Positions 54,700-64,000 of a stretch of DNA of 64,000 nucleotides are shown here, in pieces (within the stretch, counting starts at the first letter, position 1; every line of letters begins with the position of its first letter). Position numbers and translations under genes: made by a program. The DNA comes from Phialocephala subalpina. Its lineage: Eukaryota; Ascomycota; Leotiomycetes; Helotiales; Mollisiaceae. The DNA is taken from assembly GCA_900073065.1 (NCBI GenBank), contig FJOG01000031.1, positions 109,404 to 173,403 on the forward strand, given 5' to 3'. Under the pieces are notes generated by a model. The model was not told the origin of the DNA, made no database searches, and was given only the letters and a program-made list of their open reading frames with translations.

Positions 54700-56589
54700 T
54701 CAAGTTACTCTCTCCAAATGTTCCTTTCTCCGCTGCTTATATGCCGCCCTTCGTTCGTCTTCTCGTTGTATTTGATCTGCTGTAGCTGTTGGTCGAGTGT
54801 CTTCGTCCCATTGGCTTTGTCGCTCTAGCTCCTTCGAATCGTCCTCCAATTCCGGCTTCAAGGCTTCATACTTCTTGCCTGTGTCAAAAGTTAGTGATGA
54901 AGAATTGTTAATAACGTTTTTGGGCTTGTCGTACCGTGTTCTGGGCCTGGCTTTCTGCCATACCGAAATCTGAACACCAGGTATTCGGCAAACCGGTTGA
55001 AGAGATCCGAGATATGCAGAAGATCCTGGCCAAGAACGACGTCAGCTCGACACTCCTTGAGAATGTGGAACGTGAGCTTGATAGGCATTGAGGATAGAAC
55101 CGGGCCGACACGAGGACCGTGACCCAACAATTCCGCATTCCAAAGTAGCTGGTGACGATGAATTTCCCCAGAGAAAGTCCAGAACAATTCAACGTGTCCA
55201 AGTGTTGGCTCCTCGCTTCCATCCACAAATTGGACATAATTTCTCGAAGGTATAATCTCATAGCCCCATATAAGAGCCCACTTCTCGCTCATGAAATTGG
55301 CTTCCGCGCCGGTGTCCGGGACAGCGAATACTCTTTGAGCTTTATCAGACCAATTGCGCTGTATGTGACCTTCTACACGGCGTTTTGGACTATCCAAGAG
55401 GGACAAAGATAATGTCTTGTGGCTCGGGAATGAACATTTCTCGAGTAGATGGCGTTCAGTCGTAAGCACTTTCGTTTCTGACAGAAAATGATCTCCTAAG
55501 ATCAAATCGAACACAGACGTAGGCAGTACATGCACTAAAACAGGATATTTCCTTCGGAATGGATCATTCTGAAACATCCATTCAAATTGAGCACACCCAA
55601 CGCTGCTTATTTTTCGAGAGTTTCCCATAGCGAACGTGCAGAACAGTGGCCAGACAACAAGGTTCATTTCAAGTGCCAACCGCTGCGATATCACGTTGAG
55701 TTCCGAGCCAGTATCAGCTAAAGCTGCATACATCTTCCCATCAATGATACCAGGTAAACCTAGTTTCTTGATAGATGTCGGCTGAGTGCTTGCGTCTATG
55801 ATTGGCGGTCGCAAAGCTCCCTCGTTGGATAGGTGTCTTCGAAATGCTGCTAGGTCTTCCTTTCTCCCTTCATGCTCGTACAGGAGGACAAGGCTGTTTT
55901 CAATTCTTGTCATTGTACTCTGATCACCTATTAGAAATGTATTCCGTAAATACCATGATTGTAACATTTGCGTTTCTGCTTCCTTATGCCGACCATGACA
56001 GATGTGGAATTCGGCTTGGATTTCTAACCATAACAAGGCCCGAATAAACGTTGCGAGGTTGTTGTTCTTTCTTAGCCTTATGAGTGGCCGAGGCCAGTTG
56101 CGCCAGTTTCTCTTATTCTCCTTTCAGCACCATACCTCCCGCAATTGTGTCCTGTTCGATGACAGTATCGTCGCCAACATATGGGAGCCAAGTCTCGTAG
56201 GCGCTATCCGGATCATGAAGAGCATAGTATATCCTCGAAAGCCACCACGCGCTTCGGAGCATCTCGACATGATGGGGTCCCAATACCCTCCTCTGCATAT
56301 CCAAGAGGCGAAGTTGTGCCCGTTCCGCTTCTTGTAGTGACCCGGCCGCGAAGAGGATGCGAGTCAATACTGACGAACATGCTAGTATTTGGGGACGACG
56401 TTCGCCATATTCGTAGCGGCAGCGAGAGACAATTCGTGTAGCGATGGCTTTGGCTTCATTGAACTCCCCCTTCTTTCTGTGTTCCCATATGGCTTGTGTT
56501 TGTTTTTGTAAGCGTTCTTCATCTGCTGCACTGACTTTCAATGGCTTGAAAGTCTTCTGCGTACTGCGAACGGAGCCGCCACCCGCCAT
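54700..56589 (-). CDS. TPR protein with two retropepsin-like aspartyl protease domains
   Basis: Best model: complement of 54700-54878, 54935-56066 and 56131-56589, 589 aa. The last intron (gtacga...gacacag) is clear and adds an acidic/basic coiled tail (KKYEALKPELEDDSKELER). The first junction is less certain: only atg|gtgctg...gaaag|aac keeps phase; a frameshift is the alternative. Residues ~15-230 hold TPR-like helices (EERLQKQTQAIWEHRKKGEF, LQEAERAQLRLLDMQRRVLG). A first protease-like unit has ALADTGSELNVIS (Asp271) and FDLILGDHFL (~340); a second has AVPDTGAEANFMS (Asp404) and ADVVLGQDLL (~495). Both thus show the DTG and hydrophobic-hydrophobic-Gly motifs of retropepsins. Retropepsins normally dimerise; here two units lie on one chain. 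No reverse transcriptase or integrase is near, suggesting a host protein, not a live element. Confidence 0.75.
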
Positions 56590-57240
56590 GACTTGCTCTC
56601 AGTTAATAGATCTCCCTAGTCGTGGGAATATATCGGCGCCGAGTGCCATGGTCGAGTCGGGGGTTGGAGATGTTTTGCATTAACCACGCATGAAATCTAT
56701 TGCGTTTTGCGGGATCTGGACGTCTTTGGGGAGGTAACCCCAAGAACAATGCTTCCAAAAGTTAGCTTGTGTGCTTTTAGTGCAGCTAAGGTACTGTACG
56801 TATAGCCTTCAATCACTTATGCAGAAGTCGATCGACTATGTCCACCAAAGTCGCATCGAATTGAGCATTTACCCCAAAACCCGCTGAGAGGCGTGGGAAG
56901 GAAACAATTAAAAATTGACGTCGAAATCGGGAGACGACTCAGCCTCGTTGTGGGCTGTGCAAGTCATGTGTGTCACGCTGGCGGCTGCTGTTGGGCGTCA
57001 ATTGGCGGGATCTCAATGCAGATTCGACGATGTGTACGACGAGGCATCATGACTTTCGGGTTGAGCAAAATGACCAAACGTCTTCCAAAATCTATCCCTC
57101 ACTGTAGGACGCATCGCATCGCATCGCATCATGAGTTTCAAGAAGCCGCGGATGCATCGCGGTAGATAAGTTGGGCCAGCACGACTTGATGGATACCCTA
57201 CATTAGCAAACTTCACCGCACAAGATCAGGATGCAGCAAT
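56590..57240. other. Intergenic with (GCATC)4
   Basis: Divergent region. Four perfect GCATC units lie at 57111-57130. No coding support. Confidence 0.55.
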
Positions 57241-58163
57241 ATGTCGGAATTTGACAGATTGAGTGCACGCAACATATTATACAAACAAAGCGAGCTCTTG
57301 GAGCTCGAGGCACAACTTGAGGAATTCGATAAGAAGGATGTGAGCGAGAATGCAGAAACGAGAAACGCAGCGAGAAACTGGAGGAAGTTTTGGTATAGTA
57401 GCGACCAACGCGGTCAAGAAAGGAGAGCCTTAATGTCCAAGATTCGAGAGACTATCAAAGATTATCGTGAGTTTCTATATGCTGAGCAGTATAGATTGGA
57501 GTTTGACTGTGTCCCATCAGATGAAATGCTGCTCCTAGAGTCAGATATGCACAAATTAGAGCGGCCATCTCAAAGGACGGTTTCTACTTTACGGGAGTGG
57601 TTCCATGCCAACAATGTTCCAGTACGTTCACTCACTCTCACATTCAGTCTTTTCAGAGCTAACATGCGTGGTGGTTAGGTACTTAGTGGACTTGACAAGA
57701 CCTTGCTTAACGATGAATTCACCGAAGACCTTGTTGCGTTGGCTCCGGTTGACACAGATCGGTTGAACATGTTCTTACAAAACAACTTGGGATACCTTCT
57801 AAGGGCAAGAAAAAAAATCTATCCAATATCTAGGAGAGTTAACAAGATGTCTCCTAGGCAAAGAATCAAGATCTCCCGCACCAAGACATGTTCTATTTCC
57901 CGCAGAGGCGTGTGAGGCTCGTGTCCGCACTTATCAGCACTATCCTCAGCGCAATCCTTCTAGTCGGGGCTATCATTTGCTTGCTCTTGATTCCAAGTGC
58001 GAAATGGAAACTTCGAGTTGGAATGATAGTACTTTTTACCGTCCTCTTTGCAGGCATTGTTGGACTGCTCACCAATGCTCGCAGAGCGGAATTATTCGGA
58101 TGTACTGCAGCCTACGCCGCGGTTCTGGTCGTTTTCGTCAGTGGGAACATATCTGGAAACTGA
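57241..58163 (+). CDS. DUF6594 family membrane protein, 270 aa
   Basis: Exons 57241-57621, 57679-57804 and 57858-58163 (813 nt). The first intron is GT-AG. The second can only be a GC-AG intron (agg|gcaaga...cctag, branch GTTAAC): without it the frame stops, with it the soluble part is joined to the membrane part. Landmarks: ILYKQSELLELEAQLEEFDK near the start, LREWFHANN, EDLVALAPVDTDRLNMFLQ, then three C-terminal membrane helices (ISTILSAILLVGAIICLLLI, RVGMIVLFTVLFAGIVGLL, and FGCTAAYAAVLVVFVSG) with the family motif LTNARRAELFG between helices two and three. DUF6594 proteins are multicopy in filamentous ascomycetes, with unknown function, often near HET genes. Confidence 0.88.
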
Positions 58164-58773
58164 AGCAGGCCTGGTGGGATACAGTTACTATCTCCTCCGT
58201 CATGTCCATCATAAGTGCAAGCAAACAACTTGGGGTATGCATTACAGTGGTTGGTAGTCTGATAGAAACGCCCGACGCGGTCCCGATGAAGCTTTCCTCA
58301 AGACGAAGCCTCACCCTCGCGGTTTTCAATACTACAACAAGGACACGCAGGAAATTGGGAAGAGGAAAGCCTCCAAACGGCCATCCTTCACTACAGGCAG
58401 GATCCGTTGGCATCGAAGATGCAGAATTCCATCCATGGTCGAGGCGTGAGAAGCTATATCCAAGCTTGTGGAGCGCAGAGCAGAAGGTTAATACCCGAGA
58501 TATCTAAAGGCATGGTGGCTTTAGGTCGGCGCTAGTCGAGTGATTCTGTACTTGACTTGTCAGGAGGTTCAGGAAAATTCAGAATAGGAGGTGGTACTCG
58601 ATGGCAACGACATATTCAATGGCCTAGCCTTGTCTTGACATTCTCCGCCTGGAATGCGATGATGTTCAATTGGTGGAAGTCTCGCCACGTCAGCAGTGAG
58701 TGCTGCGCCACAAGGCATCAAGCCTTCAAGCCTTCAAACTTTCCTTCCTAGGTTCCTTGAGTCTTCATTGCAG
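58164..58773. other. Intergenic, 0.6 kb
   Basis: No supported gene; it overlaps only chance ORFs. Confidence 0.55.
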
Positions 58774-60710
58774 ATGCGAATAGCTCTGCTCCGTCTAGAT
58801 CACCTACCGGTCCCTGGAGATTCGCCCAGACCTATATTTGTCAGCAACACCATGAATCATGTATTCACCTCTACCAAAATCCAATCGGTTGGGTCAAATA
58901 CAATCCGGCTGAAACTCCATCCTGGCCACCAGAATGCTGTCATCGAATGCGAACTTGAAGTCTTTGACCTTGAAGCTCGTCCTCGCTTCGAGGCATTATC
59001 ATACGTTTGGGGCAATACGAACCCGCCAGGCATCATAACATGCAACGGACAACAGCACCCTGTCACGCCGAACTTAGCACTTGCACTGAAGCGTTTGAGA
59101 TTGCCAGACACGACCAGAATTGTGTGGATCGATGCCATCTGTGTGAATCAAGAAGATCTCGAGGAAAGATCGCAACAAGTGCAGCTGATGAGAGTCATAT
59201 ACAGCCAAGCATGGAGAGTGGTTGTCTGGCTTGGAGAAGACAGCGGTCTCGCTACAACGGTAATCAACACTATAAAATCGTTCGTAGGAGAATGTTGTGC
59301 TGGAATCGGGATGTTACTTGACGAGACAGATTTGGATGCAATTCTCCTATGGACCTCCAGCTACGGAGTTTTCAGACTGCAACAGAAAGAATAGCGCGCC
59401 CAAGTCCAAATTAAATACCAGAAGAGTGGCGAGCCTTAGAGTGGTTTTTTGACTAACCTTGGTGGTCAAGGGTCTGGATAATCCAAGAAGTCGCCTTCGC
59501 TCCAGCGGTGATCTATGTTGGGCAATTTGAGATTGGATGGAAGTAGGTTGCTGTTGCAGCCACGTGGGTCTTTTGGAATGTAGACCACCCTCCGCAACGA
59601 GGTGTGGTAAACATCTATTCGCGGGCGGAGGAAGCCTTTACCCAGGAGGAGAAGACAGGAGCGTATCTCGAGGATTTTGTCGCCAGGGATCTGATGAAGT
59701 ATTCGAATGCAACGGATCCAAGAGATAAGATCTATACGTTCTTAGGCCTGCTGCACGATTCGGACCAAAAGAGTAACTTAATCCAGCCAGACTACACGAG
59801 ACCAGTCTCGCAGGTATATGGCGATGTCGTCCGTCAAATGCTTCTGGAGAACGAAGAGGACGGTGCTACCAATCTGACTGAAGCGTTTGCTGCTATAGAA
59901 AAGTTTGATGTCGAAACCGGAGACTTTCCATCCTGGATTCCGTGATGGGATAACCCATCGATGTTGAAAGATTCCGAATACCGACTCGATATCGGGTTCC
60001 CGGACCTGGGATGGAGTGCTAGTCGTAACAAAATTCCGCAAGTCCGTCAGACGGCAGAGCATCCAATTCTTGTCCTGAAGGGTATGAAGGTCGCCAGAAT
60101 AGCTTATATATTTCCACTCCAGAGAAAGTCGGGCGATGGTGATTGGCTGAGGCATCTTTGGAAAGAGGTATCGTCTTTCCTAGATGCTGGGCCATGGGCA
60201 GAGACGAAGAAAATTGTCTTTCTCAAAGCTATTGGAGGAGCATATTACCGAGAATTTTCTGAGAATGTGGAAGCGGCATCGGTGGATAGTTGCAAATCTT
60301 TCCTGGAAATGACGTTTATATGTTGCGGGATCGAGTATGACAAGGACGAAAATCCCAAGGACGAATTCAATCTCAGGGAAGGCTTAGACATATATCTGGA
60401 GCCCGGCCTAGTAGCAGCGACCATAGAAGCCAATCTCGACGCTTGTACCGTGCTTGCCTCTTATGTTCACCTCTATCCCTTCTCTCTATTCGTAACAGAA
60501 GATAATAACCTGGGAATAGGCGCCAGATCTGCGAAAGTCGGAAATCGTGTTTGCGTTCTCTTCGGTGGCAAGATTCCGTTCCTTCTCCGACCAGCTGGAG
60601 ATCAGTACATCTTTATGGAGGCATGCTACATGAATGACTTCATGCCCGGAGAAGGGATCGATGAAATGGAAACAGGAGAACGGGGTGCAGAGTGGTTCGA
60701 GATTCGCTGA
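58774..60710 (+). pseudogene. Decayed HET domain gene
   Basis: From ATG 58774 the frame encodes HET blocks (FEALSYVWGNTNPPG, IVWIDAICVNQEDLEERSQQ, WRVVVWLGEDSG) and stops at 59394. Homology then continues in another frame with RVWIIQEVAFAPAVIYVG, DPRDKIYTFLGLLHD and a C-terminal VGNRVCVLFGGKIPFLLRP, interrupted by in-frame stops at 59412, 59454, 59544 and 59943 before the end at 60710. Thus there is one frame change near 59380-59410 and four stops in about 1.3 kb. I found no intron pattern removing them all. It is related in layout to the intact HET gene at 30.7-32.8 kb. Probably non-functional; a short HET-only product from the first part is conceivable. Confidence 0.88.
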
Positions 60711-61238
60711 AAAGACAATCGGCTGCACGTCGGGTTTTCGAACGCCTAGTTCGAAACTCGGCATTCGAACATTTCGTCGCACGTTGACTCCAATGTCTTG
60801 CTCGGCTGACGACACTCCGGATTGCTTGAAGCTGGGCTCCTGGTCTCCAAGATAGAAGTCCTGAGCAGCCACACGTGACTCGACTGCGCCCCCTTTCGCC
60901 AAGTTCCGTCGACCAACTTGGCACCACCTCTACCAACAACCTTCCTCATCCAACTCCCCGCCCAGCACTCGGAATCCAAACCGAGATCTTGGCTGTCATT
61001 CACCAAATCACAACTCACCTGGGTTCCCCATTCATCATCACTCATCCAATTCGCTGTCGCATGCCATGCAAACGACCCTTGGTATTTGCATGGCAGAGCG
61101 GGGTCAATACGTGGACCATATCTCTCTCTGGGTACAAGTATTACCCCTCTTTCGCGTGTTGTTCAGATAGAGCTTATCGCTTTGAAAGTCAGTTCAGCTG
61201 TCCTACAACACAACATCAGTTAACTCGTACAATAACGA
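60711..61238. other. Intergenic, 0.5 kb, promoter side of the ATPase gene
   Basis: No coding support; the right half is the presumed leader of the P-type ATPase. Confidence 0.6.
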
Positions 61239-64000
61239 ATGGTTATTACCTCAACTTCTCACGTCGATGGCCAAGCTCACCAGCAGCCAGTCGTCATTGA
61301 AGGTCAGGAGACCCAGGATCCTGACGAACCGCCTTTATCGGGTTTAAGTGCTTCCGATATCATACATGATAAACCCGACGGTGTTATCGAGCTTCAAGAT
61401 GTTAGCACCTCAAGCAACAGCATCTCCAACTCCGACAGTCACGATATATCGAAGCAGCCGAGCTCGACTTGGGACCGGGACCCAGGAACAGCTCATGCCT
61501 TCGATGGCAAGAATGTGGCAATTATCCTAGGTGTTGATCTAGGAAGTGGACTTTCATCTAACGAAGCGACTGCTCGCTTGCAAAGGGATGGGCCAAACAA
61601 GCTCGAGGGTGCTGGGCAAGTTTCTGTTGCCAAAGTCTTGCTCAGACAGGTCTCGAACAGCTTGACGATCGTAAGTTCTCCCCCTTCATCATGGGACCAA
61701 TTGACGTCGTTCTAGGTCCTGCTCATAGCTATGGCCCTCTCATACGGCACGCTCGACTTCATCGAAGGCGCGGTAATCTCAGCTGTCATTCTTCTGAACA
61801 TCGTTCTTGGGTATGTGTCTAGATATTCCTCTCTTCGAGCCCCATGAGCACTGTGAGTTAACAAAAGAGTAGATTCGTCCAAGACTACAAAGCCGAAAAG
61901 ACAATGCAATCCCTCCTCAGTCTCGCCGCTCCAAACGCGCACGTCCTCCGCAATGGCCGGGTCGAAATCATCAAAGCAGAAAACCTCGTCGTCGGGGATA
62001 TCGTAAAGTTGAACACCGGTGACATCGTTCCAGCAGATCTGCGATTACTCGAAAGTGTGAATCTAGAAGTCGATGAGGCATCGCAGACAGGAGAATCATT
62101 AGCCGTGTCGAAAGATGCGACGAAAGTCCTCGCAGGTGGAATGGAGAGCTCGACTGGTGATCGTGTGAATATGGCATACTCTGCAACAACCGTCACTCGT
62201 GGTCGCGGAACTGGTGTTGTGGTTGCAATTGGAATGAACACCCTCGTTGGGAGTGTGGCCTCTCTGATGCGTGGCAAACCCGAGAAAACGAAGAGAGGCC
62301 CTTTCGCAATGTTTTTGAATAAGTTCTGGCTCGGGTTCAAAGGAATTCTCGGCCTCGTCGGTACACCTATGCAAATCAAGCTGTCCCAATTCGCGATCCT
62401 GCTCTTTGGCCTCGCTATCCTGCTAGCGATCATCGTCTTCTCGGTAAACAAGTGGGAGTTGTATAACGAAGTCGTGTTGTACGGCATATGTGTCGCTGTC
62501 GCTGTTATACCAGAGTCGCTGATTGCTGTCATGACTATAACCATGGCTGTTGGCGTGAAAGCAATGGCGCAGGGCAATGTAGTTGTCAGACGCATGGCTG
62601 CTCTCGAAGCTATCGGTGGCGTAACGAATATCTGCTCCGACAAGACGGGAACGTTGACTCAGGGCAAGATGGTGGCGCACAAAGTATGGGTTCCTAAGAT
62701 GGGGATCCTGACCGTGAAGGACACGACCAACCATGTGGATCCAGAAGATGGCGTTGTTGATATCAATGACGGCATACTGGATTCTGGAAGCGCCGTCTCG
62801 CATCCCAAACTCGAGATTTTGAGACCAGTCCTCGACTCGGTTGCACTGTGCAACTTTGCAAGTGTCTTCAGACGACCAGCCACCCAAGACTCAATGGAGA
62901 AGGTGGCATCGTCAGGGGACTGGACAGCAACTGGAGACCCAACCGAGATTGCTCTGCAGGTGCTCGCTATGAGATTCGGTCGAGGAAAAGATGCAATTCT
63001 CAGCGCAGGCCAACTTACGTCTGTCGTGGAGCACCAATTCGAATCTAGTTTGAAGCGAATGTCGATTGCATACAAAGACCAAGGAAACGGAAATATCGAA
63101 GTACTTGCGAAGGGCGCGAGCGAATCTATATTGCCCATTCTGAACATCTCAGGAACCGACCGGGCAATACTTGAAAACATGCTAGATCGGCTTGCCAGCG
63201 ATGGACTTCGAGTCATCTGTGTCGCGAAGAAGGTTGTTCCAGAGGGTGAGCAGGTTGCTCTCTCAGATCGCACAATCATGGAATCTGAGTTGGAGTTCCA
63301 GGGCCTCATCGGTCTCCGTGATCCGCCTCGACTCGAGACTTCTGAAGCAGTTCAGAAATGCCATATGGCCGGAATCACAGTACATATGCTGACAGGAGAC
63401 CACTTAGTCACAGCTTCTGCCATCGCCCAAGAAGTCGGGATTTTAAAATCAGAATCACAAACATCAGGATCGGTCATGCAAGCCCAAGACTTTGACAAAC
63501 TATCCGATGCTGACATCGATGCGATGCCATCTTTGCCACTGGTCCTCGCTCGTTGCAGCCCCACTACCAAGGTTCGCATGGTCGACGCCTTGAAGCGCCG
63601 AAAAGCATTCTGTGTCATGACAGGCGATGGGGTGAATGATGCTCCAGCACTGAATCGAGCTGATGTCGGCATCGCAATGGGAATTAATGGAACCGATGTT
63701 GCGAAAGACGCCGCAGATATGATCTTGACGGACGACAACTTTGCATCGATCGTCAAGGCCGTGGAGGAGGGGAGACGTTTGTTCGACAATATTCAGAAGT
63801 TCCTTATGCATCTTCTGATTTCGAATATTGCCCAAGTCATCCTCCTTTTGATCGCGCTGGCTTTCAAGGACGGTGATGGCAACTCCGTCTTCCCACTTTC
63901 GCCACTCGAGATCCTTTGGGTGAACATGATCACCTCCTCGTTCCTCGCTCTAGGTCTTGGGATGGAAGAAGCTCAAACGGATATCATGACCCGCCGACCT
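61239..64000 (+). CDS. ENA1: ENA-type (IID) Na+/K+ P-type ATPase, 3' end outside window
   Basis: Exons 61239-61670, 61716-61810 and 61873 onward; the frame remains open to the window end, so the gene is partial (about 885 residues seen). A long Ser/Asp-rich N-terminal extension (about 85 aa) comes before the cation ATPase N-terminal domain (GSGLSSNEATARLQRDGPNKLE). Motifs in order: the actuator SQTGES near residue 248, helix M4 AVAVIPESLIAVMTITMAVG, the phosphorylated Asp in CSDKTGTLTQGKM near residue 432, KGASE in the nucleotide domain, GLRDPPR, MLTGDH and MTGDGVNDAPALNRADVG near residue 760. The IPESL in M4 and the overall spacing fit fungal ENA pumps, which export Na+ or K+ at the plasma membrane under salt or high-pH stress. 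The long N-terminus could carry regulatory phosphosites. Confidence 0.93.

Noticed and set aside
54891..56036. Active retrotransposon with protease
   Set aside because: No reverse transcriptase, RNase H, integrase or LTR within reach; TPR helices and introns suggest a host gene.
61885..63835. Long minus-strand ORFs opposite the ATPase gene
   Set aside because: Antisense shadows of a strongly conserved P-type ATPase.

Overview
This is nuclear DNA of a filamentous ascomycete (Pezizomycotina). Genes are split by short introns of about 40-65 nt with fungal splice signals. The families are typical of moulds: HET-domain incompatibility proteins, a Zn2Cys6 regulator, DUF3176 and DUF6594 membrane proteins, an HSPA12-like Hsp70, a Sas10 nucleolar protein and an ENA-type sodium P-type ATPase. 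A Leotiomycetes-like host is a guess. Two assembly gaps are present (7008-7458 and 41593-42109). No rRNA, tRNA or CRISPR was found.

0-29.8 kb is mostly metabolic and housekeeping: a conserved 224-aa protein, a glycosylated membrane protein, a Cys/Met-type PLP enzyme, a vitamin-type MFS permease, an alpha/beta-hydrolase that appears to be spliced in frame to a 2-oxoglutarate/Fe(II) oxygenase, an M3 peptidase, a DUF3176 protein, an ankyrin protein, an amidohydrolase, a second 2OG oxygenase, the TRAP-alpha translocon subunit and a TPR-SET protein.

30-44 kb is accessory and repeat-scarred: a HET gene, an HSPA12-like ATPase, lineage-type proteins with internal repeats, tandem motif arrays, and extremely AT-rich DNA around the second gap. 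43-48.1 kb holds a small group of esterase, DHA1-type MFS exporter and Zn2Cys6 regulator, the last with a damaged splice donor inside its zinc cluster.

49-64 kb mixes core genes (SAS10 and, at the right edge, an ENA ATPase cut by the window end) with accessory ones: a second HET gene, a probable MITE, a TPR protein carrying two retropepsin-like domains, a DUF6594 protein and a decayed HET gene with several stops.

Most gene models were built by hand from splice signals and reading-frame continuity. Each multi-exon model given as complete has a total length divisible by three. The most interesting leads are the hydrolase-oxygenase fusion, the tandem retropepsin protein, the PLP enzyme with proline where the catalytic lysine should be, and three introns that only work as GC-AG introns.
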